NCBI RefSeq assembly: GCF_013415105.1
Contig: NZ_JACCDF010000009.1
Span: forward strand, 62,001 to 126,000
DNA length: 64,000 nucleotides
Direction: 5' to 3'
Source of the DNA: Vreelandella salicampi
GTDB lineage: Bacteria; Pseudomonadota; Gammaproteobacteria; Pseudomonadales; Halomonadaceae
The number at the start of each line of letters is the position of its first letter. Position 1 is the stretch's first letter. Shown here in pieces: positions 47,305 through 57,034 of this stretch. The translations under genes and the position numbers were made by a program. A model generated the notes under the pieces. It did no database searches and was not told the origin of the DNA. It saw only the letters and a list, made by a program, of their open reading frames with translations.

Positions 47305-50005
47305 TCAAGCAGGCACCGCCGAGCGTGGTGCCTTCGTCCGCCCATAAGCGCCCACCTAAGTGGGCGACAATCCCGCGGCTAATGGGTAGCCCAAGCCCGC
47401 TGCCTTTGGGGCGACCGCGGGTAGCGCTATCACTAGACTGCTCAATTTGGTGAAACTTCTCGAACACACGCTCACGCTCCTCCGCGCTAATCCCTGGCCC
47501 GTTGTCCTCCACGCTAAGGCGGAAGTGTTTTTTGTGCTTATAAAGGCGCAGCAACACCTGCGGGTTGTCTCGGTCGGCAAATTTACCCGCGTTATCTAAC
47601 AGGTTAATGATGACCTGCTCTAAGCGGTCGCTGTCGCCCACAATCATGGCGGGTTCCGCGTCTAGCGTCACTTCCAGCGCCACGCCGCGGTTTTCTTGCA
47701 AACGTGAGATCGCATCGACGCTATGGCGGGCAAGCTCAGCGAGGTCAAGCGTTTCTGGGTTGAGCGTTAAACGCCCACTTTCCAAGCGTGCCAGGTCTAA
47801 AATCTCCTCGATTAAACGCGAGAGGCGTTGGCTTTCATGCACAATAACGCCCAAGAAATGCTGGCGTTTCTCGTCGGGCATCTCATTGCCATCGCGCAAA
47901 ATTTCGGCGAATGCGCGGATGGAGGTGAGCGGGGTCCGCAGCTCGTGGCTCACCATGGCCACAAACTCATCTTTTAATCGGTCGAGTTCGCGTAGGCGCT
48001 CATTGGCCGCGCGCAACTCTTCGCCGATGCGGGCGAGTTCCTGAGATTTCTGTTCTAGTTCTCGGTTGTACTCAAGGGTTTGTGAGGTGGTGTCGAGGAT
48101 GCTCAAGATGGATTCAAGGTCGAGCGCCTCACCGCGAACCACCGAGTTGATAAGCACCCGCGCAGACGCGCTACCCAATGAGCCTGCAAGCGCTTGTTCG
48201 GCTCGAGTAATAAGCTCGGTGGACGCTGGCTCGTCCGTGGCATCATCGTGGTGAGGCGCGTTAGCGAAAACGCGCTTCGTAGCAGCCGCCCCTAGGTAGC
48301 GCTTGAGCAGCTCGCTCAGTTCCCCTTGCGTGGTTTGGCCACGCCAGAGAGACGTGGTTTGCAGGTTGGGGTGCAAGGCTTGGGTGAAAAGTGCCGCTTG
48401 CGTTTGCTCCAACGGTGTTGGCCGGGTGAAAAGTGAGACACCCACTAACAAGCCCACGTTAGCCAGCATGCTCCACAACAGGGAATGCGTGTAAATATCC
48501 CAGCCGTTTAAGCCAAATAGCGCATAGGGCGTTAGCCAGCCAATGCCCCAAGGGCCGTCGCTAAGTAGAGTGGCGCTTAACCAACCGGATTGGGCAAACC
48601 CCGGAAGTAGCAGGGTGTAACCCCAGACGGCAAAGCCAGCAATGAGCCCAAGCGTTGCGCCTTGGCGGGTAGCGCCGCGCCAATACAGCCCCAGCAGTAG
48701 GGCAGGGGCTAGCTGTGCCGCGCCAGCAAAAGAGACAAGCCCAATGGTGACAAGGCTATAAGAGTCGCCGATTAGCGCGTGGTAGAGATAGCCCAACAGC
48801 AAAATCAGTAAGATAGAGATGCGGCGGATACCCAGAAGCCATCCTGCCAACCGCCCTTGGTAACTGACATGTAAATGTTTGAGGCGGAGCAGTAGTGGCA
48901 TGACGAGCTGGTTACTCACCATGGTAGAAAGCGCGATGGTTTCGACGATCACCATCCCGGTGGCCGCTGAGAGTCCGCCAATAAAGACGAAGACGGGCAG
49001 TGCCTCGGTTCCGGCAAGCAAAGGCAGCGTGAGGACAAAACTGTCCGGGTTGCCGGCGGCCTCGCCGAGTAATAAGCCCGCCAGCGCAATCGGGATGACA
49101 AAGAGGTTGATCAGCAGCATGTAAAGCGGGAAAAGCCAGCTGGCGCGCTTGAGGTGGCGTTCATCGACGTTCTCAACCACTAACACCTGAAATTGGCGGG
49201 GCAGGGTAATAAAGGCCAAAAATGCCAGTACCAACATGCCCACCCAGCCGGTTACACCGCCTGGCACGCTTTCGAGGCTCATTAAATCGCTAAGCTCGGG
49301 CGTTAGGGCGACTTGCCGAAACAGGTCACCCGGCCCGGCGAATAGCCCGAAAACGACAAAAAGCCCCACGGCCAAAAACGCGGCGAGCTTGACCAAGGAC
49401 TCCAACGCGATTGCGGCGACCATCCCCTCATGGCGCTCGCTGGCATCAAGGTGGCGGGTGCCAAAGAGAATAATGAACACCGCGAGCACGAGCGCAACCC
49501 AAAAGGATTTATCCATCCAGAAGCTTTCGTTGGTCAGGGTGGTGTCAGCGCTATCGGGGTAGTTAATCAGTATCGCGTGGCTGACAGTAATCGCTTTTAA
49601 CTGTAAGGCGATATACGGCGTGATGGTGATGAGCGCCATTAATGCCACAAGTGCGCCAAGCCCTGTGCTTTTGCCATAACGCGCACTAATGAAATCGGCG
49701 ATAGAGGTGATCCGCTCACGCGCTGCGATGCGCACCATTTTGCGCAGTAGAAAGGGGGCAGTGAGCATGGCCAGTGTTGGGCCGAGGTAAATCAGCAGAA
49801 AGCTGGGCCCGTGTTCCGCCGCGCGCCCAACGCTGCCGTAAAACGTCCACGCCGTGCAATAAACCGCAATCGATAGCGCATAGACCGTCGGCGAGCCGAT
49901 AACCGTGCGCCCTGCTTCGGCGCGTCGATCACCCCACGCCGCCACCAAAAAAAGCAGGGCTAAATAGCCAAAGGCAGCGGTGAGGATTATCGGGTCTGTG
50001 CGCAT
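47264..50005 (-). CDS. SSF-type sensor histidine kinase (CbrA/CrbS-like)
   Basis: The 913-residue protein has about 13 membrane helices of the sodium:solute symporter family (residues about 5-530), a PAS-like/coiled-coil linker (about 540-670, with EYNRELEQKSQELARIGEEL), a phosphoacceptor domain with MVSHELRTPLTS near residue 680, and a HATPase with N-box NLLDNAGKF, DNGPGIS and GSGLGLPIS. It has no receiver domain. Such proteins sense or transport small nutrients; acetate, histidine and C4 compounds are examples from relatives. It is the last gene of the four-gene signalling operon and follows a 78-residue membrane protein by 44 bases. Confidence 0.9.
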   Translation of the reverse strand: MRTDPIILTAAFGYLALLFLVAAWGDRRAEAGRTVIGSPTVYALSIAVYCTAWTFYGSVGRAAEHGPSFLLIYLGPTLAMLTAPFLLRKMVRIAARERITSIADFISARYGKSTGLGALVALMALITITPYIALQLKAITVSHAILINYPDSADTTLTNESFWMDKSFWVALVLAVFIILFGTRHLDASERHEGMVAAIALESLVKLAAFLAVGLFVVFGLFAGPGDLFRQVALTPELSDLMSLESVPGGVTGWVGMLVLAFLAFITLPRQFQVLVVENVDERHLKRASWLFPLYMLLINLFVIPIALAGLLLGEAAGNPDSFVLTLPLLAGTEALPVFVFIGGLSAATGMVIVETIALSTMVSNQLVMPLLLRLKHLHVSYQGRLAGWLLGIRRISILLILLLGYLYHALIGDSYSLVTIGLVSFAGAAQLAPALLLGLYWRGATRQGATLGLIAGFAVWGYTLLLPGFAQSGWLSATLLSDGPWGIGWLTPYALFGLNGWDIYTHSLLWSMLANVGLLVGVSLFTRPTPLEQTQAALFTQALHPNLQTTSLWRGQTTQGELSELLKRYLGAAATKRVFANAPHHDDATDEPASTELITRAEQALAGSLGSASARVLINSVVRGEALDLESILSILDTTSQTLEYNRELEQKSQELARIGEELRAANERLRELDRLKDEFVAMVSHELRTPLTSIRAFAEILRDGNEMPDEKRQHFLGVIVHESQRLSRLIEEILDLARLESGRLTLNPETLDLAELARHSVDAISRLQENRGVALEVTLDAEPAMIVGDSDRLEQVIINLLDNAGKFADRDNPQVLLRLYKHKKHFRLSVEDNGPGISAEERERVFEKFHQIEQSSDSATRGRPKGSGLGLPISRGIVAHLGGRLWADEGTTLGGACLIMELPNAPETERD

Positions 50006-50049
50006 CGGCGCGACTCCTCCTAGGCGATATGGTCAGTGCTCCTGGGGGT

Positions 50050-50286
50050 TCAGTGCGTTGCGGAGCGTTCCATTAACCAAGCACCTAGCCCAATCACCAG
50101 CGCCCAGGCGCCAAAGAGATACAGCGCCAAGCTTGCCATGCCGGGCAAGCCGTCGATGACCACCAGTAGCGGCGGGCAAAACAGCAACACCGCGAGCAGT
50201 ATCAACGCGATAAGGCGCGCATGTTGACGGGAGTCGCGATGTGGATCTTGGCGTGAGTCATGCGGTAAGTCGTGATGAGAGCTCAT
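50050..50286 (-). CDS. Small membrane protein of the signalling operon
   Basis: This 78-residue protein has a polar, His/Asp/Arg-rich N-terminus (about 22 residues) and two hydrophobic helices (about residues 25-42 and 48-70). Its start overlaps the preceding exonuclease gene by four bases, and the SSF kinase starts 44 bases after its stop. Size, topology and position recall the small DUF485/DUF4212-type partners encoded beside solute:sodium symporters. It may stabilise or modulate the kinase; similarity to a named family was not established. Confidence 0.7.
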   Translation of the reverse strand: MSSHHDLPHDSRQDPHRDSRQHARLIALILLAVLLFCPPLLVVIDGLPGMASLALYLFGAWALVIGLGAWLMERSATH

Positions 50287-52340
50287 GCGCTGGCGTCCTC
50301 CTTGTCAAACGCATTGTTCTGCAGGGCTAATAACTTTTCCAAGGTGTCGATACCCCGCGCTTCCAGCCGCGGGAGCAGTGCAAGCCAAAGCTCCGCCGTT
50401 ACTCGGGCATCGCCGAGTGCGGTATGCCGCGTGCCAGGCGGGAAGGCAAGATCGTAACGTTTAGCCAGGCTGTCTAAATCGTGGCCGTCGATGGCTTCGT
50501 CCAGCGCGCGGGAAATCAGCAGCGTATCCAGCACGGGGATATCGAAATCCACGCCGTGATGACTAATGGCCAACATATCAAACGAGGCATTGTGCGCGAG
50601 CAGCACTGCGTCGCTGACGTATTGGCGAAAGCGCGTAAGCACAATATCAAGCGGCGGGGCGCCTTCAACGTCGGCATCCGTCAGCCCATGAATCGCCGTG
50701 CTTGCCGGCGGAATCGGGCGCTTGGGGTCGACTTTTTGGTCAAAGACTTCGCTTGCCAACAAGCGTGCATTGACCACGCGGCAAGCGCCTAAGCTAATCA
50801 CGGTATCCCCCCGGCGAAGTTCCAACCCGGTGGTTTCGGTATCAAAGGCAACGACTTCAAGGCTTCGCAAGGAACGATTCGCGAGCGCATCGTCCGGCGG
50901 GGGTAAGTCGGCAATGCCGAAGTCGTGAAACTCCGGGCGCGGTGGGGTCGTTTCACGGGGGGCGCCAACGCGCTCGGTGGCCGGCAGCGGCAAACGGATT
51001 CGCGCATAGCCGCTGGTTTCGTCAGCCAGGCTCCAGATGTCGCTGGCATGCTGGCGCAGTACGTCGGCGACGGTCGGCGAAAGGGGTAAGCTCTCTAGCG
51101 TTTTTTGCTGCCACTGTGCCAGTTCACGTTCTGGCAGTGGCTGGCCGCGCCAGATGAAGTCGAGATAAACGCGCTTGTTGCCTAGGCAGACTTCACCCTC
51201 GAAGCCGTTATCCGGCAGGTAAGCGTTGAGGTGTTGAACCAGCGACGCCAACAGTGCGATCAGGGCCGGTGCATCGCCTTTGAACCAGGCGGGCATGCCA
51301 ATCGGCGTGATCAGGCGATGTTCAGGGTCTAGGCGCTCATCTAACGCCTGCCAGAAATCGTTTGACCACATCGGGGTTAAGCGCTCGCCCTGGTGCTGCA
51401 TGTCATCCAAAAGCGTGCCAATGCGGGCAACGCTGTCACCTAGGGTGGCGCCTTCTTCTTCGATAACCCGTTCGAGACGCTCGCGTAGCGAGTCGGTCGC
51501 ATCATCACGCTGGCGTAGTTGAATGAGCGCATCGGCGGCGCTGGTGAGGCTAGCCGTGTGCTGGCGCAGTGGCGTTAACATGGCGGCAAGTTCCGCGCGC
51601 ACGCCCATCTCACTCGACCAAGAGGCGGTCGCATCGGTAAACGTTAACAAGGCTTCGCCGTCGCTGCCCGGTACACGGCGCAGGATGACTTTTAGCCAGC
51701 GTTCGTCGCACGGGGCGAGCAGCTCACGGGGAGTGCCATCGTGGGGGAGTTGCGAAAGAGCGTGCTGCAAACTGGGGCTGGGTAGCAGCGTTTCTAGGCG
51801 CTTGCCGAGGCCTAGGCCATCATGGCCGGAAAAAAAGTCTTCTGCCGCTTGGTTGAAGAGCATCACGCGACGGTGGTGGTCGCATAGCAGCAGGGGCGTT
51901 TCAAGCACTTGCAGCAGGGTTTCCAGCTCCTGGCGGATACGTGCCGCGCTGCGGGCACCTTCTGCATGCGCGGTGGCAAGCCGCGCGCGGTCATCGCGCC
52001 AACTTTCATGCACGCGGCGAAGGTCCGGGCCTAAGCCTTTTAACCAGCCTTCGGGCGGATGCTCATCGCGGGCATCGGGGTTGGATACTAAGCGTGCAAG
52101 TTGCACCTGCAAATGACGCAGCGGGGTAAACAGCATTCGCTCAAGCAAAAGGCCGACGAGAAAAATGGTGCCACCGCCCGAAAAGCTGCCAAGCCACAGC
52201 ACGATACGTTGCCAACCGTCAGGGTTGAGATGCGTGTCCAGCCAAGCGGCGAAAATCGCACCGCCAAATAAGCTCACGCCACTGAGTAAAAGCCAAAGGC
52301 CAATCAGCCGCTGACGTTTGGGGAGTCCGCGGCGTTTCAT
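50283..52340 (-). CDS. Membrane sensor with degenerate histidine-kinase core fused to a DEDDh exonuclease
   Basis: The 685-residue protein has two membrane helices (about residues 12-32 and 44-66), a helical linker, a PAS domain (about 140-240, [20 protein letters not shown]), a two-helix dimerisation-like region and an ATPase-like fold (about 290-460, with [20 protein letters not shown] in the N-box position), then a DnaQ-type 3'-5' exonuclease (about 495-665: [28 protein letters not shown]). The phosphoacceptor histidine and the ATP lid motifs are not visible, so the kinase part is probably non-catalytic, while the exonuclease residues D-E-D-H-D are all present. It overlaps both neighbouring genes by four bases. 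Confidence 0.85.
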   Translation of the reverse strand: MKRRGLPKRQRLIGLWLLLSGVSLFGGAIFAAWLDTHLNPDGWQRIVLWLGSFSGGGTIFLVGLLLERMLFTPLRHLQVQLARLVSNPDARDEHPPEGWLKGLGPDLRRVHESWRDDRARLATAHAEGARSAARIRQELETLLQVLETPLLLCDHHRRVMLFNQAAEDFFSGHDGLGLGKRLETLLPSPSLQHALSQLPHDGTPRELLAPCDERWLKVILRRVPGSDGEALLTFTDATASWSSEMGVRAELAAMLTPLRQHTASLTSAADALIQLRQRDDATDSLRERLERVIEEEGATLGDSVARIGTLLDDMQHQGERLTPMWSNDFWQALDERLDPEHRLITPIGMPAWFKGDAPALIALLASLVQHLNAYLPDNGFEGEVCLGNKRVYLDFIWRGQPLPERELAQWQQKTLESLPLSPTVADVLRQHASDIWSLADETSGYARIRLPLPATERVGAPRETTPPRPEFHDFGIADLPPPDDALANRSLRSLEVVAFDTETTGLELRRGDTVISLGACRVVNARLLASEVFDQKVDPKRPIPPASTAIHGLTDADVEGAPPLDIVLTRFRQYVSDAVLLAHNASFDMLAISHHGVDFDIPVLDTLLISRALDEAIDGHDLDSLAKRYDLAFPPGTRHTALGDARVTAELWLALLPRLEARGIDTLEKLLALQNNAFDKEDASA

Positions 52341-52711
52341 GACGATGCCCCATTAAGTAGCGCTTTGACTTTCTCGACCAGGGTTTGGGTCGAAAAAGGC
52401 TTGGTGATGTAATCATCCGCCCCTAGCGCCATGCCCTTTTCGCGCTCCACCTCACGGCCGTGGGCGGTGAGCATGATAATCGGCAATGACGCGGTATCCG
52501 GCTGCCCGCGTAGCTGCTCTAGCACGTCGAAGCCGCTGATACCCGGTAGACTGATGTCGAGCAATATCAAATCGGGTTGGGCGTTTTTAACGCTTTCTAA
52601 GGCTTGTTCGCCATCCTCGGCTGTCGTGACTTGAAACCCGGCTTGCTCCATCAAAAACTCTAAAGACAGAACGATATTGGGCTCGTCATCGACTACCAAC
52701 ACATTGGCCAT
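52337..52711 (-). CDS. Single-domain response regulator (CheY-like)
   Basis: The 124-residue receiver domain has DDE near residue 8, the phosphorylation Asp in [10 protein letters not shown], threonine in IIMLTAHG and lysine in YITKPFS. It has no output domain, so it must act through a partner. It starts the operon and its stop overlaps the exonuclease-fusion start by four bases; the SSF kinase three genes downstream is the obvious phosphodonor. Confidence 0.92.
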   Translation of the reverse strand: MANVLVVDDEPNIVLSLEFLMEQAGFQVTTAEDGEQALESVKNAQPDLILLDISLPGISGFDVLEQLRGQPDTASLPIIMLTAHGREVEREKGMALGADDYITKPFSTQTLVEKVKALLNGASS

Positions 52712-52811
52712 CTCGCTCTCCCAGGATGCTGTGTTTTATTTTTTTGGATCGGTGGTTTGCGTTTAAGTCGTGCTTTATCGCTGTTATCGCTTTCAGTGTA
52801 TGAGGGTGGTC

Positions 52812-52842
52812 GCATTCGGCCAAGACGACCTTGGCCGAATGC
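52812..52842. repeat. Perfect 13-base inverted repeat between the response regulator and the glycosyltransferase
   Basis: GCATTCGGCCAAG and CTTGGCCGAATGC are exact complements around ACGAC. It lies 100 bases before the response-regulator start and 53 bases before the glycosyltransferase start, so it can serve as an operator, a 5'-leader hairpin, or a REP-type element. Confidence 0.75.
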
Positions 52843-52894
52843 TGCTAAAGTCGCTGCGCTGTGTGGGAGCTACCTATCAATTGAAGGAAACGCT

Positions 52895-53944
52895 ATGCGA
52901 GCCCTTTTGTTATCTGCCTACTCGGCGGTGAGTCATCGTTTTTGGGCCGAGCAGGTGATGGCGCATACCGAGGCCGAATGGACGTGTTTAACTTTGCCGC
53001 CGCGACATTTTCGCTGGCGCATTCGCGGTAATCCGCTGACCTGGGCGCTGAAAGAACACCACACGCTGAGCCAGCCGTATGATCTCGTGCTGGCCACGTC
53101 TATGGTCGATCTCGCCACATTGATTGGGCTTTATCCGCATCTAGGGCGTGCTAAGAAAGTGGTGTATTTCCATGAAAATCAGTTCGCTTACCCTGAGTCC
53201 GACGAGCAAGCGCCGCAGGGTGAGGCGAAAATGGTCAATCTTTATGCTGCCCTTGCCGCTGATGAGGTGGTGTTTAACACTGCGTATAACCGTGATTCGT
53301 TTATCGACGGGGCACGGATTTTTCTCAAGCGCATGCCGGAAAACCTGCCCGCCGCCAAGTGGCTCGAAGCGCTGCGCCAAAACGCGCGGGTGTTGCCGGT
53401 GCCGATTTTGCCTATCGCCTCGGATGTGGGGCGTCAAAACATGCCCCAGCGGATCGTTTGGAACCATCGCTGGGAGTACGATAAAAACCCGGATGACTTC
53501 TTTGGCGCGCTATTTGCCCTAAGTGAAGAAGGCGTGGCATTTGAACTTGCCGTAATGGGGCAGCAGTTTCGGCAAACGCCGCCGGTATTTGACCAAGCGC
53601 GCGAGCGTTTAGCCAACCAGATCGTAGCTTGGGGGCCTCAGCCAGAAGCGCAATACCACGCGCTTCTGGCAAGTGCCGGCATCGTGGTATCGACCACTTG
53701 GCACGAATTTCAAGGGTTAGCGATTATGGAGGCGGCGCAGCGTGGCGTGCTGCCGCTGGTTCCGGATCGCCTTTGCTTTCCCGAGCTGTACCCAGGTGCA
53801 TATCGCTTTGATGGCACGCGAAAAGGGCTGACCGATACGCTCCGCGCGTGGCTGACGGCGCCAAGTTCCCGCCCAGCTCCACTTGCAACGGCACAATGGG
53901 AATGGCCCGCCTGGCAGGGAGAGTATCGGGCGTTATTATCCTAG
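52895..53944 (+). CDS. Glycosyltransferase, tRNA-queuosine alpha-mannosyltransferase-like (DUF3524)
   Basis: The 349-residue GT-B glycosyltransferase has an N-terminal DUF3524 domain (RALLLSAYSAVSHRFWAEQV, VVYFHENQFAYP near residue 90) and a C-terminal glycosyltransferase domain with WNHRWEYDKNPDDFF and VVSTTWHEFQGLAIMEAAQ. This architecture is that of the GTDC1/QTMAN group, which mannosylates queuosine in tRNA-Asp in animals; bacterial members likely act on tRNA or other substrates. ATG 52895 follows AAGGAAA; the open frame extends upstream over the inverted repeat and is not chosen. Its last nine bases overlap nth. Confidence 0.8.
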   Translation: MRALLLSAYSAVSHRFWAEQVMAHTEAEWTCLTLPPRHFRWRIRGNPLTWALKEHHTLSQPYDLVLATSMVDLATLIGLYPHLGRAKKVVYFHENQFAYPESDEQAPQGEAKMVNLYAALAADEVVFNTAYNRDSFIDGARIFLKRMPENLPAAKWLEALRQNARVLPVPILPIASDVGRQNMPQRIVWNHRWEYDKNPDDFFGALFALSEEGVAFELAVMGQQFRQTPPVFDQARERLANQIVAWGPQPEAQYHALLASAGIVVSTTWHEFQGLAIMEAAQRGVLPLVPDRLCFPELYPGAYRFDGTRKGLTDTLRAWLTAPSSRPAPLATAQWEWPAWQGEYRALLS

Positions 53945-54574
53945 CTCGGTTTTTTCTTTGTATTCGCAGAGATCTTCGATGATACAGCTACCGCAACGGG
54001 GTTTGCGGGCGACACAGGTATAGCGACCGTGCAGAATCAGCCAGTGATGGGCGTCTTGCTTGAACTCGCGCGGCACGTGGCGCAAGAGCTTCTGCTCGAC
54101 GTCCACCACGTCTTTGCCTTTGGCGATGCCGGTACGGTTGGATACGCGAAAGATATGCGTATCCACGGCGATAGTCGGCAGGCCAAAGGCGGTGTTTAAA
54201 ATGACGTTGGCGGTCTTGCGCCCCACGCCGGGCAGCGCTTCCAGCGCCTTGCGGGTTTTGGGTACCTCACCGCCATGTTGGTCCACCAACATATGGCACG
54301 TCTTCATCAGGTTTTCGGCTTTGGTGTTGTAAAGCCCAATGGTCTTGATGTGCTCTTTGAGCCCGTCGATCCCCAGGTCGATAATGCCCTGAGGCGTATT
54401 GGCGATGGGAAAGAGCCGGGCGGTGGCCTTGTTGACGCCGACATCGGTGGCCTGCGCTGAAAGCAAGACAGCGGCGAGCAGCTCAAACGGCGTGGACCAG
54501 TTGAGCTCAGTCGTCGGCTGCGGGTTTTCTGCCTTGAGGCGAGCAAAAATCTCGTAGCGTTTTTGTGCGTTCAT
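53936..54574 (-). CDS. nth: Endonuclease III
   Basis: This is a 212-residue bifunctional DNA glycosylase/AP lyase removing oxidised pyrimidines. It shows the helix-hairpin-helix LEALPGVGRKTANVIL with catalytic lysine, the aspartate in VDTHIFRVSNR, and a C-terminal Fe-S cluster motif (C-x6-C-x2-C-x5-C, CVARKPRCGSCIIEDLC). It is the last gene after rnfE, the usual rnf-nth order. Confidence 0.97.
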   Translation of the reverse strand: MNAQKRYEIFARLKAENPQPTTELNWSTPFELLAAVLLSAQATDVGVNKATARLFPIANTPQGIIDLGIDGLKEHIKTIGLYNTKAENLMKTCHMLVDQHGGEVPKTRKALEALPGVGRKTANVILNTAFGLPTIAVDTHIFRVSNRTGIAKGKDVVDVEQKLLRHVPREFKQDAHHWLILHGRYTCVARKPRCGSCIIEDLCEYKEKTELG

Positions 54575-54624
54575 GCCGTGTCCTGTGTGCTATTTGTCAT
54601 TTGCTAGCTGCGATGTTCTGTCTG

Positions 54625-55326
54625 CTATTTAATCGTGCCGGTGACGCGTACGCGCCGCTCAGTTTTGGGTGCGGCATGGATGGGTTTGGCGCGTGCGGCA
54701 CCGGCCTGATCGATGGCATTTTTCAGCGCGATGAGCAGGCCCGCGACAAAAAACGCCCCCGGCGGCAGCAGGAAAAACAGGAATTGATAATCGGCGATAA
54801 GCACCATTTCCCAGCCGCTGGCGGTTGTGCCAAATAGGAGCTCCATATCGCTAAAAAGCGTTCCCTGGCCCAAAAGCTCGCGTAGCGCACCCAGCAGCAC
54901 CAGCACGGCGGCAAAACCTAGCCCCATCATCAAGCCATCAAAGGCGGCGATAAGCGGCGGATGGCGCGAGGCAAAGGCATCGGCGCGGCCTAAAATCGCG
55001 CAGTTGGTGACAATCAGCGGAATGAAAATGCCCAGCACCTGATAGAGCGGATACGCATAGGCAGCCATGAGAAGCTCGGCGCAGGTGACAAAGGCGGCGA
55101 TGATCATCACAAACGCGGGTAAGCGAACACTGCCGGGCACTTGGTGGCGAAGCAGTGATACCACGCTGCTTGAGCCCACCAGCACTAACAGCGTGGCGAT
55201 GGCAAGGCCGAGTGCGTTAACCACGCTGTTGCTCACGGCCAATAATGGGCATAAGCCGAGTAGCTGCACCAGCGCGGGGTTTTGGTGCCATAGCCCCTCG
55301 CGGGCGAGTTCAGAAAACTGGCTCAT
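54625..55326 (-). CDS. rnfE: Rnf electron transport complex subunit E
   Basis: The 233-residue membrane protein has six hydrophobic helices; the N-terminus is the typical [22 protein letters not shown] and it contains [18 protein letters not shown] with the conserved cysteine region. RnfA and RnfE together hold an intramembrane Fe-S site. It overlaps rnfG by four bases. The C-terminal tail is short and basic. Confidence 0.94.
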   Translation of the reverse strand: MSQFSELAREGLWHQNPALVQLLGLCPLLAVSNSVVNALGLAIATLLVLVGSSSVVSLLRHQVPGSVRLPAFVMIIAAFVTCAELLMAAYAYPLYQVLGIFIPLIVTNCAILGRADAFASRHPPLIAAFDGLMMGLGFAAVLVLLGALRELLGQGTLFSDMELLFGTTASGWEMVLIADYQFLFFLLPPGAFFVAGLLIALKNAIDQAGAARAKPIHAAPKTERRVRVTGTIK

Positions 55327-55973
55327 GGCGTGGGCTCCTGTATTTCGTCCGGTTTTGCCAAGCCGGGCAGCGGCGTATGCTCGGCATAGAGCAGGGCTTG
55401 ATGCACGGCGTCGACCACGGCGCGGGGCGTAATCGTCGCCCCGGTGAAAGCGTCGAATTCACCGCCGTCTTTCGTTACCGCCCAAGCGCGCTCGGGCAGG
55501 CTTTCCAAGCGAAAGCCGTTAAACTCGGTGACCCAATTGCTACGGCGCCGCTCGATCTTATCGCCAAGCCCCGGCGTCTCCTGATGCTCGGTGACGCGCA
55601 CGCCGCTAATGCGTCGCTCACCATCAATACCCACTAGCAGGTGTATGTCTCCGCTATAACCTTCGCGGGTAACCACCGGGAGAATGACGACGCTTTTATC
55701 TTGTGCCTGTATCGACCAGCCTTGAGCGGCGCCACGGTGGCCAAGTGCTTGTGGTTCGGGTAGGGGAAAAGCGCCTTCAAGAATGCGCTCGACGCCAACG
55801 TTTGCTATGGCTGGCGGCAACACCTCGCGCAGCTTTTGATGCTGAAACACCTCGGCATTGGTGGCAATGCGTTCGGCGGTGAGCGCGCGAATCACCCCGA
55901 CACTGCCGGCCGTGACCAGCGCAAAGGCACCGAGCGCCAGCGCACCTTGCTTGATCGCCGCTTGCACCTTCAT
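55323..55973 (-). CDS. rnfG: Rnf complex subunit G, covalent FMN protein
   Basis: The 216-residue protein has one N-terminal membrane helix (about residues 8-28) and a periplasmic flavin domain with the covalent FMN attachment motif FTGATITP near residue 178 (threonine as acceptor). ATG 55973 overlaps the rnfD stop by four bases; the longer frame to 56063 is not used. Confidence 0.94.
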   Translation of the reverse strand: MKVQAAIKQGALALGAFALVTAGSVGVIRALTAERIATNAEVFQHQKLREVLPPAIANVGVERILEGAFPLPEPQALGHRGAAQGWSIQAQDKSVVILPVVTREGYSGDIHLLVGIDGERRISGVRVTEHQETPGLGDKIERRRSNWVTEFNGFRLESLPERAWAVTKDGGEFDAFTGATITPRAVVDAVHQALLYAEHTPLPGLAKPDEIQEPTP

Positions 55974-57019
55974 ACGTTGTCTTCCGGTAGGCGCTGCCCG
56001 CGAGTCGTCTTCGCGTGCCCCATAACGCGAGGGTCGCTGTAAAGATCCAGCAGCGGCACACACAGGTTCATCAACAGCACGGCAAATGCCACGGCGTCAG
56101 GGTAGGCGCCGAAGGTGCGTATCAGCATCACCAACGCGCCAATACCTGCGCCATACATAAGCTTGCCACGGCGGCTAGTGGCCGCTGAGACCGGATCGGT
56201 GGCGATGAAAAACGCCCCGAAAACCGCTGCCCCGGTGAAAAGATGAAAACTGGGCGAGGCAAAGTGGCTGGGGTCACCGGCATAAAAAAGCGCCGCCAGC
56301 AGCGTCATGCTACCCAGCATTGCCACGGGGATATGCCAGCTGATGATCCGTTTGTAGAACAAAAGCCCGCCGCCGAAAAGCCAAGCCCAGGCACTGTGTT
56401 GCCAGGCATCAAGCGTGCCTAGCGATAGAGGGTCCGTCGCCCAGAATTCGCTGGCAAGCACCGCTTCCCCTTTGTGTTTGAACGCATCCAGTGGGGTGGC
56501 GCCACTGATCGCGTCAAGTTCGGCTGCAGGCAAAAGGCCTGCCACCTGCGCCCACAGCGTCTCGGGTAAAAGCGGCTGCGGCGGCGCCCAGAGTGTCATA
56601 TAGGTAGGAAACGACACCAAGAGCAGCGCATAGCCCACCATGGCGGGGTTGAAGGGGTTTTGCCCCAGCCCGCCGTAAAGCTGTTTAGCCACCACCACGG
56701 CGGCGACCATGCCTACACCCATCAGCCACCAGGGGCTGGCGGGGGGCAGAGCGATACCCAGCAGCACGGCGGTGACCAGCGCACTTGAGTCGTTTAACGC
56801 GGGGCGGATTGGCCTTTTACGTATATTCAGTACCGCCGCTTCCAGCACCAGGCCAATGACCGTGGCGATAACGATATTGGTCAGCACGCCAGCGCCGAAG
56901 TAATACGTCATCACGGCCACACCGGGCAGCGTGGCGATCAGCACCCAGCGCATCAGCACGGGCGTGCTGTTGGGTAGTTGGGCGTTTGCGGGCGCCGCGG
57001 TGTGGTGCAGAAAGCTCAT
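55970..57019 (-). CDS. rnfD: Rnf complex subunit D
   Basis: The 349-residue membrane protein has about nine or ten helices and the FMN-binding threonine motif ISGATPLDAFK. It transfers electrons and, in the family, contributes to Na+ or H+ pumping. It is 15 bases after rnfC. Confidence 0.95.
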   Translation of the reverse strand: MSFLHHTAAPANAQLPNSTPVLMRWVLIATLPGVAVMTYYFGAGVLTNIVIATVIGLVLEAAVLNIRKRPIRPALNDSSALVTAVLLGIALPPASPWWLMGVGMVAAVVVAKQLYGGLGQNPFNPAMVGYALLLVSFPTYMTLWAPPQPLLPETLWAQVAGLLPAAELDAISGATPLDAFKHKGEAVLASEFWATDPLSLGTLDAWQHSAWAWLFGGGLLFYKRIISWHIPVAMLGSMTLLAALFYAGDPSHFASPSFHLFTGAAVFGAFFIATDPVSAATSRRGKLMYGAGIGALVMLIRTFGAYPDAVAFAVLLMNLCVPLLDLYSDPRVMGHAKTTRGQRLPEDNV

Positions 57020-57034
57020 CGTGGCGCTGGCTCC

